A stretch of DNA of 11,415 bases from UKL13-2 sp031430555 (lineage in GTDB: Bacteria > Pseudomonadota > Gammaproteobacteria > Burkholderiales > Usitatibacteraceae), in contig JANPBQ010000113.1 of the NCBI GenBank assembly GCA_031430555.1, forward strand, positions 1-11,415, written 5' to 3'. A program made the translations under genes and the position numbers. The notes beneath the pieces were generated by a model. The model had not been told where the DNA came from. It saw nothing but the letters and a program-made list of their open reading frames with translations, and did no database searches. The stretch's first letter is position 1, and each line of letters begins with the position of its first letter. This document shows positions 1 to 8,000 of the stretch, in pieces.

Positions 1-37
1 GGTATCTTTCGTCCAGGGTAAGGTCCGAACGTTTCAT
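1..37 (-). CDS. 5' end of a gene leaving the window; possible IS30-type transposase N terminus
   Basis: Only the first 12 codons are visible, reading MKRSDLTLDERY, before the left edge cuts the gene. The start is well supported: an AGGA Shine-Dalgarno (complement of 45-48) lies 7 nt upstream of the ATG. The LTLDERY segment resembles the opening of IS30-family transposases, where a similar (L)T..ERY.I segment begins the N-terminal helix-turn-helix region. Twelve residues are far too few to assign a family, so this is a suggestion from memory. The gene is divergent from the lipoprotein gene at 261. Any other protein with a charged N terminus remains possible. Confidence 0.5.
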   Translation of the reverse strand, partial: MKRSDLTLDERY

Positions 38-260
38 GGCAGTTTCCTTTCGTCTTGAGAAACAAAAGGGTACCGCTGTTCGTTACCTTACCCCATTCGT
101 CAGGCCCTAAAAGTTGTCGGTATTTGGTGTTTAGTTCTCGAAAATGCGCTGAACGCCGCGCTGGTATTGGGCCTACGTTTTTAATCGCCACAAGTGTGTT
201 GCGCGCGCCGCGCCGGTCGTCGCTCCACACCGCCGTCTCCGCACCCCCTCAAAGAATCCC
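38..260. other. Divergent intergenic region between the left-edge gene and the lipoprotein gene
   Basis: About 220 bp separate the two divergent starts. By direct count, positions 61-180 are roughly 50 percent GC, while 181-240 jump to about 68 percent with runs of alternating GC. Such a step would fit the edge of an inserted element if the left gene is a transposase, but no inverted repeat or target duplication could be identified. Promoters for both flanking genes should lie here. I found only weak hexamer matches, such as TTTAAT at 180-185 without a matching -35 box. A 71-codon plus-strand frame (55-270) has no ribosome binding site or recognisable content and is not called as a gene. Confidence 0.4.
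45..48 (-). promoter_or_regulatory. Ribosome binding site of the left-edge gene
   Basis: Read on the minus strand this is AAAGGAAACTGCC followed by ATG. The AGGA core is 7 nt from the start codon, which is ideal spacing. It is the main reason for believing that a real gene begins at 37 and runs out of the window, even though only 12 codons are visible. Confidence 0.6.
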
Positions 261-812
261 ATGCACCTAAAAACATTTGCCGCATTTTTCCTCGCCGTCC
301 TCGTCGCGTTGATTACTGGTTGCGCGACATTCCCGTTCCTGAGCGGCGAGGTGCGGTTGTCCGCCGACGAACTTGCGCAGAAAATGGCGCGCAAATTTCC
401 GATGGAGAGAAGCGTCGGCGGATTACTCGACATCACGCTGGCCAATCCGCGCGTTGATCTTTCGGAGGCTGACAACCGCATCACGACGAATTTCGATGTG
501 TCCGTAAAACTTCCGCTCACCAACAAGCGTTTCGGCGGATCCTTGAAAGTGTCGGGCCGGCCGGATTACGTGCCCGAATCGCGCACGCTGTTTCTGCGCG
601 ACGCGCGCGTCGATCAGATCCGCATGGAAAATATGCCCGACGGCCTGTCGGCGGCGATTGCGAAGACGGCCTCGGTGCTCGCGCGGGACGTGCTCGAGGA
701 TAAGCCGCTGCACACCTTCAGGGCCGAAGATTTCACGCGATATGGTGCGCAATACGTCCCTGAGCGAATCATCGTGCGTGGCGATCAATTGGTGCTATTG
801 CTGAAGCGATAG
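261..812 (+). CDS. DUF1439/YceB-like outer-membrane lipoprotein
   Basis: This encodes a 183-residue protein with a lipoprotein signal peptide: a short basic N terminus (MHLK), a hydrophobic stretch at about residues 5-18, and the lipobox LITGC with the lipidated Cys at 21. The residue after the Cys is Ala rather than Asp, so by the Lol rule known in Escherichia coli the mature protein should be sorted to the outer membrane. The mature part alternates beta-rich segments with a helix near residues 33-46. Its size, lipobox and the motif around residues 80-120 (FDVSVKLPL, then RTLFLRDARVDQI) fit the DUF1439 family typified by E. coli YceB, whose function is unknown. The family assignment is from memory. 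The ATG is preceded only by a weak AAAGAA. The next gene, uppP, follows 58 bp downstream on the same strand but has its own -10 box, so co-transcription is possible but not required. Confidence 0.82.
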   Translation: MHLKTFAAFFLAVLVALITGCATFPFLSGEVRLSADELAQKMARKFPMERSVGGLLDITLANPRVDLSEADNRITTNFDVSVKLPLTNKRFGGSLKVSGRPDYVPESRTLFLRDARVDQIRMENMPDGLSAAIAKTASVLARDVLEDKPLHTFRAEDFTRYGAQYVPERIIVRGDQLVLLLKR

Positions 813-828
813 ATACGTTGCCCGATCG

Positions 829-834
829 TATAAT
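829..834 (+). promoter_or_regulatory. Candidate -10 box of the uppP promoter
   Basis: A perfect TATAAT lies in the 58-bp gap between the lipoprotein gene and uppP. Transcription would start near 841 and give a leader of about 30 nt. At 17-bp spacing the -35 position (806-811, GCGATA) matches the consensus poorly. The nearest TTG-type hexamer (TTGCTG, 798-803) is 25 bp away, which is too far. There is no extended -10 TG. This is either a weak or activator-assisted sigma-70 promoter, or a chance match in an AT-richer gap. Confidence 0.4.
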
Positions 835-870
835 TCGCAATCCTCAACCACCACCGCCCCCGGAAATTTC

Positions 871-1728
871 TTGGAAATCCCACTGCTGGTCAAAGCCCTG
901 ATTCAAGGCATCGTCGAAGGACTCACGGAATTTCTGCCGATTTCATCGACCGGCCATTTGATCGTCACCGGCTCACTCATGGGCTTTCACGACGAGAAGG
1001 CGAAAGTGTTTGAGATCGTCATTCAGGCCGGCGCGATTCTCGCCATCTGTTGGGAGTATCGCGCCCGCCTCGCGTCCACGTTTGCCGGTTTGTTCAGCGA
1101 GAAAAAAGCGCAGCGTTTCGCGCTCAATGTCTCGATCGCCTTCGTGCCGCTCGCGGTGCTGGGATTGGCGTTCGGCAAAGACATCAAGGCCGTGTTGTTC
1201 AAGCCGGTGCCGGTCGCGTTGGCGTTCATCGTCGGTGGCGTGATCATTCTCGTCGCCGAGCGCTGGTATCGCGCGCGCGCAGCGGCGCAATCGCATCAAC
1301 CAACGAGGCCGATGATTGAATCGGTCGACGAATTGACGCCGATGGATGCCTTCAAGCTCGGGATCGCGCAATGCGCCGCCTTGATACCCGGCACCTCGCG
1401 TTCGGGTGCCACCATCATTGGCGGTTTGTTCTTTGGTTTGTCGCGCAAATGCGCGACCGAGTTTTCGTTCTTTCTCGCAATCCCGACGCTGCTCGCGGCG
1501 ACGTTTTATCAGCTGTGGAAGGAGCGCGCGCTGTTGTCGGCAGCCGATATCCCGATGTTTTCGGTCGGCTTTGTCGCGGCATTCTTCTCGGCATTTTTGT
1601 GTGTGCGCTGGCTGCTGCGTTACGTCAGCAGCCACGATTTCACGCCGTTCGCCTGGTATCGCATCGTGTTCGGGCTCATCGTCATCGCCACCGCCTGGAG
1701 CGGTACGATCAATTGGTCGCAGAATTAA
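871..1728 (+). CDS. uppP: Undecaprenyl-diphosphatase (UppP/BacA family)
   Basis: UppP dephosphorylates undecaprenyl diphosphate to undecaprenyl phosphate, recycling the lipid carrier for peptidoglycan and other envelope polymers. It acts in the cytoplasmic membrane, and its overproduction gives bacitracin resistance. The protein has 285 residues, slightly above the usual 265-275, and shows both family signatures. The first, at residues 16-30, is EGLTEFLPISSTGHL, with Glu16, Glu20 and His29 matching the catalytic residues. The second is PGTSRSG at 173-179, with Arg177 as the diphosphate-binding arginine. Several hydrophobic helices span the rest (about 88-101, 113-129, 180-190, 198-212, 229-250, 264-277). 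The start is TTG at 871: the protein aligns with the family from there, the first internal Met is at residue 37 inside the fold, and a GGAAA sits just upstream. The extra length lies mostly in a hydrophilic loop around 133-155. It converges with chpA. Confidence 0.97.
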   Translation: MEIPLLVKALIQGIVEGLTEFLPISSTGHLIVTGSLMGFHDEKAKVFEIVIQAGAILAICWEYRARLASTFAGLFSEKKAQRFALNVSIAFVPLAVLGLAFGKDIKAVLFKPVPVALAFIVGGVIILVAERWYRARAAAQSHQPTRPMIESVDELTPMDAFKLGIAQCAALIPGTSRSGATIIGGLFFGLSRKCATEFSFFLAIPTLLAATFYQLWKERALLSAADIPMFSVGFVAAFFSAFLCVRWLLRYVSSHDFTPFAWYRIVFGLIVIATAWSGTINWSQN

Positions 1729-1933
1729 GGCTTGCCTGCGATAAAGCGCGAAGCGCAATCAACCCTTTACCCACAGCGCGCCGTCCGAGGCACTTCTCAA
1801 GAATGTCCATTTCCCAATCGGTGTGGGTCTCGAACGGCGCGGGTAAAAGTAGTTGCCGTCCGATGGGGCTCTCGTGCTGCGCGATGTTGCCGTGTTTGAA
1901 CCTGGCCTCCAATTCACCGGAAAGTAATGGCAT
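1709..1933 (-). CDS. Small unrecognised reading frame in the uppP/chpA convergent interval (doubtful)
   Basis: A 74-codon frame starts at an ATG at 1933 and overlaps the last 20 bp of uppP on the opposite strand. The translation looks more protein-like than most shadow frames, with balanced charge and few repeats (MPLLSGELEARFKHGN at the start; PFETHTDWEMDILEKCLGRR near residues 36-55). I recognise no family in it. The same frame stays open upstream of the ATG through the end of chpA, but it has no convincing start codon or Shine-Dalgarno sequence. A second frame (1759-2013, TTG start just after the chpA stop) overlaps it in another phase, so a frameshifted remnant of one longer gene is conceivable. 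It lies in the direction of the pil-chp operon, directly after chpA. It may be a small gene, a degraded gene or chance. Confidence 0.2.
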   Translation of the reverse strand: MPLLSGELEARFKHGNIAQHESPIGRQLLLPAPFETHTDWEMDILEKCLGRRAVGKGLIALRALSQASLNSATN

Positions 1934-2025
1934 CGGGCAATGTGTTCGGCCAAATCGCCGGCATCCGGCGGTATCGCGACAGTGCTTGGCGTCATGAATC
2001 CTGGGCCGCGCAACTACCCGGAAAT
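1729..2025. other. Convergent intergenic interval between uppP and chpA
   Basis: About 297 bp separate the two convergent stop codons. The interval contains the hairpin at 1956-1970, the doubtful minus-strand frame at 1709-1933 and a minor stem (GCGC-GAA-GCGC, 1746-1756). I see no RNA gene, repeat family or recognisable pseudogene. None of the chpB, chpC, chpD or chpE genes that follow chpA in Pseudomonas aeruginosa is visible here. Confidence 0.6.
1956..1970 (-). terminator. Possible weak terminator hairpin after chpA
   Basis: On the minus strand this reads CGCCGG-ATG-CCGGCG, a perfect 6-bp GC stem with a 3-nt loop, followed by ATTTGG. It begins 55 nt past the chpA stop, where an intrinsic terminator of the pil-chp transcript would be expected. 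The U tract is poor (three T in a row), so termination would be inefficient or Rho-assisted. On the plus strand no T tract follows, so it is unlikely to end uppP transcripts. Confidence 0.3.
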
Positions 2026-5000
2026 TTACACCTGGGTTGACACCTTCGAGCCGGTCTTTGTATGGACGCGGATCATCGCAAGCAGCTGCTCTTCCTGGTA
2101 AGGCTTACCCATGTACTCGTTCACGCCGAGTTCAAGTGCGCGGTTGCGGTGCTTGTCGGCGGTGCGCGAGGTGATCATGATGATCGGAATGTGTTTGGTT
2201 TTGGGATCGGCGCGGACATTGCGTGCAAACTCGAAACCATCCATGCGCGGCATTTCGATATCGAGCAGGATCATGTCAGGCTCGATATCCTGCAATTGCT
2301 GAAGACCATCGACGCCGTCTTTCGCGGTCGCGACAGCGAAGCCTTCGCGCGTGAGCATGCGGCTGGTGATTTTCCGCACCGTTAACGAATCATCGACCAC
2401 CATCACCAACGGCACGGACCGCTGAAGCGTTGCCGCGACCGTGGGCGCGCCGCCTGCGGCGTCGTTCGCGCCACGGGTGGCGATTGCGGCGGCAAGCGAC
2501 TGTCCTTGTGCGATTTCACGCTCAGGCTCGGCAGTGGTTTCGAAGGTTACCGGGGATCCGGGCGAGGTATTGTTCGCGATGGCCGCACCGGTGACCGGTC
2601 GCGCGGGCGAATCGACATTCACGTTCGTGCTATCCCGATACACCAATTGCACCGGATTCATGATCAGCACGATCTGACCCGAACCGAGCATCGTCGCACC
2701 CGCGACACCGATCAGGCGCGCCAACTGCGGGCCAATCGTTTTCACTACGATCTCGCGGTTGCCGACGATGGAATCGACTTGCACGGCCGCGCGCTGCTGG
2801 CCGCTCTTGGCGAGGATGACCGAGGCCTTGCGCACCGCCGATAGCGATGGTTTGCCGCCGAGCAGTGCTTCCATCGATCTCAGGGGATATTTGTTGCCCT
2901 TCCACTCGATTTCGCTCATTTCCATGAACGGCTCATAGCGCTTGCCTTTGTACTCCTGCACCTGTTCGATCATCACCGAGGGGATCGCGTACATGGTCTC
3001 GCCGACAATCACCATCACTGCCTGCGTCACCGCGAGCGTCAGCGGCAACGCGATGGTGAAAGTGGTGCCGCGACCGGGCGTGGACGCGATATCGATGCGA
3101 CCGCCGAGCGAAACGATTTCGTTGCGCACCACGTCCATGCCGATGCCGCGACCGGCGATTTGCGAAACCGCCTCCGCCGTTGAAAAACCGGCCATGAAAA
3201 TAAACTGCGTGAGTTGCGTTTCATTGATGTCGGCGTTCGCGTCGAGCAAGCCTTTTTCGATGGCTTTTTCGCGGATGCGTGCGAAGTTAAGGCCGTTGCC
3301 GTCGTCGGACAAGGTCAGAATCACTTCGTTGCCGGCCTGTTGCGCGTCGATGGTGATTTCGCCGATTTCGGATTTTCCCTTGGCGACGCGTTCCGCCGGC
3401 GACTCCAGGCCATGCGCGACGGCGTTGCGCAGCAAATGCTCAAAGGGCGCAGTGATTTTCTCCAGCACCGAGCGGTCGATCTCGACACGCACGCCGCGGA
3501 ATTCCAGATTGGCTTTCTTGTCGAGCTCTTTCGCGGTCTGGCGCAATAGCCGGTAAAAACGATCCTGCAAATTGCCCAACGGCACCAGCCTCACGCCCAT
3601 CAAGCCTTGCTGCAGGTCGCGATTCAGACGCGCCTGCTGCAGGAGGGCAGCCTCGGATTCGTCGATGTTCTTTTGCAGCGAGAGTTGCAAAGTAATGACG
3701 TCGTTCAGGCTTTCGGCGAGAAAGCGCGTCAATTCCTGCGTGCGCGAGAACCGGTCGAATTCCAGTGGGTCGAATTTCTCGCCATGCTCCTCGGCGACGC
3801 GGATGCGCGACTGAATCTGCGTTTCCGCCTGAATCTCGATCTCGCGCAATTGCGATTTCATGCGGTTGATGTTGTCCGTCAATTCCACCAGCGATTGCTT
3901 GAAGGTCAACAATTCCTGATCGATCCGCGATCGGGCGATGGACAACTCGCCCGCATCGTTGACGAAGCGATCGATGGTGTCGGCGTTGACGCGCAGCATC
4001 GATTGGCGTTCGCGGCCCTCGAGTTTCTCGCCCTCGGCGATGATCTCCGCACGTGTCGCGGCCATGACCGCGAGCGGGCCGGGCAGATCCTGCGAGACGT
4101 CGGAAATAACGGGCAATTCGATCGACGATGTCGAGGAAAAATCACCCTTCGCCAATAAGTCGATGGCCGCATTGAAACGGTCGACACCGTCGTCAACTTC
4201 ATCGAATTTGTTCTTCGTTGGCTCGGCGACTTGATCCATCGCGATGATGCGCGATTCGATCACGTGGGCCAGTTCGCCCAGGCGCATCAAACCCGCCATG
4301 CGGGCCGAACCTTTCAGCGTGTGCAAATGCCGCGCGAGTTCTGTGACCGGTGCATGGTTGACCGGCGCGCCACGCCAGCGGCGCAGACTGTCGCCGACGG
4401 CCGGGATGATCTCCTTGGCTTCTTCGAGGAAAATCGGCAGCAGATCATGGTCGATATCGTCGGCCATCGCGCGCCGTTCCTTGCCCGGCGCGGCCTCTGG
4501 CGGCGTCGCGACGACTTCGGCGCGGGCGGTGGGTGGCGCGGGTGGCTGAATGGGCACCTGAGTCGCAGTCGGTGCGACCGGCGTGCTGGCGTCTTCCTTG
4601 ACGCCAAATTGACTTGCCGCCGCAACGCCGGCGGTGACGGTTGCTGCGGTGAACAACAGGCCCGGGTCAAACGTAGAGGCTGTCTGCGCGGGCTCGTGGC
4701 TTGCGGCAGGTTCCTCGGTTGGCGGGGGCGCTGAGGGTGCCGCGAAACTGCCGAAGTCGATTTCCTCGACGACCGGCGGCGGCACCACGGTCGGCGATTC
4801 GCTCGTGTCCGCGCTGTCGTCGGTCGCCGCCAAGGGGGTTTTGATATACGTACCTTCGCCGCGCTTTTCAAGTTTCAGCGCCTCGCGCAACCCGATCAAG
4901 TCGGCCACGATATCCGGGCGCGCATTGGGCGGCTCGTGAGTATGCAATCCCAACACCATGCTCGATAACGCGTCCACGGCGCTGCGTGTGACAGCCAGGC

Positions 5001-8000
5001 GGTGCGCGTCGAATTCGGGCGGAAATTCGATCGCCTCCTGAAGCCATTTTTCGAGCGCAAAGGCCACATCGGCGATCATTTCCATGCCAGTGGTGCGCGA
5101 TGAACTCGTCAGGGTATGCGCGGCGCGCATGAAATCGTGCGTTACCGGCTGGCGCGGTTTGGCCTCGTGTGCCGACATCTCATTTTCCAGCATGGCGATG
5201 TGTTGATCCGCTTCGCCCAGGTAGATATGAAAGAGTGCGTACGGGATCGCGATGGTGCCAACGTTTACGTCCTCGGGTTCGGGTGGCGCAATCGGCGGGG
5301 CGGGAACATCGGCGGGCGCGCTCGCATCCGCGATGCCTGATGATGGAAGTATTTCTTGCGCCGCGGGTGACGATGGCACCATTGGCTCGTCGAAAAAATT
5401 CAACGGCTCGTCCGGTGTCGGCGCTGGCATAGGCTCCGTGGGCGTGCGGAATTCCAGCGGCTCAACGGGCGCTACTGCGAAAGGTTCGGTCACCGGCGTT
5501 GATTCGACGGGCCACTGAGCTTCCGTGTCGCGGGCAATCGTCCCGGCGAGCGTCTCAGGCGTGGCGATCGTCATCGGCGCTTCCGGCGCGGCGCCGGCGC
5601 CGGCAACATCGGCAAACTCGGGCTCACGGTCGTTTTTCAGGTTCTCGGCCGCGCGGGCAAGTTCGACGCCATCAATGTGTGCGCCGCCGTTGATCCGCAA
5701 GGCATCTACCCAGCCGTGAAACGCGCCTGTCGAGCGGTCGATGAAGGCGATCAATCCGGGCGACGCGGGTTTCTCGTCTTTCAGCCACTTGTTCATTACC
5801 TGTTCGCAATTCCATGCGACATCGCCGAGGTCGTTCAAGCCGACCATGCGACCGCTGCCCTTCAGCGTGTGATAGGCGCGGCGGATGGTGACAAGCGCTT
5901 CCTTGTCGAGCGTATTCGCGCGAACCGCCGCAAAATTTTCGCGCAAGGTCGTGACGACTTCGCCCGCTTCTTCGAGGAATATTTCCAGCAACTCCTGATC
6001 CACTTCCGATGCGGGCGCATCGATGAGATGGATGGCTTGCGCGGATGGCGCTTCGGTGTGTTTCGGCGCGATTTCGGATATTGCGTGACTCACGCCGGTC
6101 TTCATCGGGTCAAACGTCGCGTCGATCGCTTTCAGCGCGGTGTCGCTTTGCCGCGCGGATTCGTTGTCGGCGATCAGTTCGGCTTCCTGCTTCAGCTCCT
6201 TGACCGCTTCGCGCAACTGTTCGCGGGTGCTGGTCTGCTCGGGTTTTTGTTTCCAGTCCTCGTAAAGCCCCTGCACTTTTTGTTTCGAGACCTCGACATC
6301 GCCCGCGCTCACGTGGGAATGGGTCGGCGCGACGTCGGGCTCCACGGGCTTCTGCGCCAGTCCGAAGCGGATCAATGCCGGCTGCAACACGTCGCGCGGT
6401 TGGGTGGTGCCTTGCTGCAAAGCGGTGATGTACAAACCCAACGCCGACACACCCTCGGCAACCGCATCGGCATCCTCACCCGCACCTTTGACCGCACCCG
6501 AGGCGAACTGCCCAACGCGCTCGCGCAGCAATAGATTGAGCGCAGCCGCTTCATCGAGCTCCAATATGGTCAACGCGCCCTGGACTTGCGAAAACAGCGG
6601 CGGCAGCGTGGCGAGATCGGCGTTCTTTTGCGCATCGCGAAAAAACGCATCGAGCGCGCTTTCGATGGTGGCCAGGTTGACCTGAACTTCCTGGCCGACT
6701 TGGAACATCAGCATGCGTTCTTGCGCGCGCTTGGTCATGTCGTCCATCAACGCGTTCGCGCCACCGGTGATGGCCGGCAGCGGCGCGCCGGTCATCGCGG
6801 CCTTGAGGCGCGCGACAATATTGCCTGCCTGCGTCGAAAATTCCGCCGTCAAACGGAAATAATTTTCCAGGGACGACTCGAGGAACAGGAACGCGGTGGC
6901 GACCTCCAGCGATTGCGTTTCACTGGACGGCCCTTGAATCCTGCGAAGGTGCGCGCCGACCGCGCCCAGCGCTTGAATCAATTGGGTGACATCCTTGTTG
7001 GGTTGCAGTTGCGCGGACTTGAATAGTTGCTCGGCCTGGGTCGCGTAGGTTTCAAGTGCGGAGCGGTTGCCGCCGGCGAACTTGAGCCAGTTGTCTTTCT
7101 GCGCCTGCACCTGTTCGCGCAGCGTCCGCACCACGCCTTTCAGCTGGTCGTCCGCTTGCGATTCGCCGATGGACTCCGGCAATGCGAGCAATTCGTCGAG
7201 CTGATAGAGGTCACGAATTTTTCTCAAGCGCTCGGTCTGCGCCTTGGATTTGCCGATCACCAGCAAAATGTCGCGGAACAGTTTCTCCGGCACTTTTTGA
7301 AAGCCGTCGATCAACAACTTAATTTGCTGATCGATCTTGCCGAACAATTGCACCGCAAGTGCACCGGCCTCGCCGGGATTGGCGGCGACCGCGTCGAAGA
7401 ATCCACCGGTTGCATACCAGAATGAACGCGAAGGCGACGCGACTTGCAGGGCTTCGATGGCGAGCGTCGCGTTGCGCATGTCGCGCGCGCCGCCGACCAT
7501 GTCCTTGTCGCGGAGCAGCTTCAATAGCCCGGCTTGGTACATTCCGCGCCGTTGCTTCACGGCCTCGGCGAGCATTTCCGATTTGGGCAGCGCGACCGTG
7601 TCTTCGGGCACTGGCATCGCGCGGCTCAGATCCGGCGAAAACAAATCGCTCTCGGACGCGTCACTCGCGCCCCGCGCCCGGTTTACCTGGAGGTACGCCG
7701 GGGCCAACACCATCGGTCGATCGGTTGCGCCGGAAATCAGCGTGTCGAGATAGGAAGAAAGCGCGATGGTCGCCTTGCGCGCAGCGGCGATGCGTTGCGG
7801 CGCGATCGACCTTGCATTGGGATCTTTCTCTAGTGTTTCGACAAGCTTTTCGATTTCTTCATTGAATCGCGTGGCGGCACCGAGCCCGACCATCGACAAT
7901 GCGCCGGTCACCTGGTGTAGGTGCGTGGCGACATACTTTGCCGACTTCGTGTCGCCAGGGTCACCTGCCAGCCTGTCAAGATGCGCGCGTGCCTCTGTGA

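Noticed and set aside
55..270. Plus-strand 71-codon frame in the left intergenic region
   Set aside because: It has no ribosome binding site, overlaps the lipoprotein start and shows no protein-like pattern.
1746..1756. Small stem GCGC-GAA-GCGC just after uppP, considered as a uppP terminator
   Set aside because: The stem is only 4 bp and no T tract follows on the plus strand, so intrinsic termination is not supported.
973..1758. Minus-strand frame of 261 codons opposite uppP
   Set aside because: It is antisense to an unambiguous UppP gene and very rich in Arg, Glu and Asp, as expected from reverse-complemented membrane-protein codons.
3607..4158. Plus-strand frame of 183 codons opposite the ChpA kinase core
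   Set aside because: It mirrors the ChpA dimerisation region codon by codon, and its Arg/Leu/Phe-rich composition marks it as a shadow frame.
5677..6534. Long plus-strand open frame of 285 codons opposite chpA
   Set aside because: It lies wholly antisense to well-conserved ChpA domains and has the Arg/Gly/Phe-rich composition typical of antisense frames in GC-rich DNA. No ribosome binding site or recognisable motif was seen.
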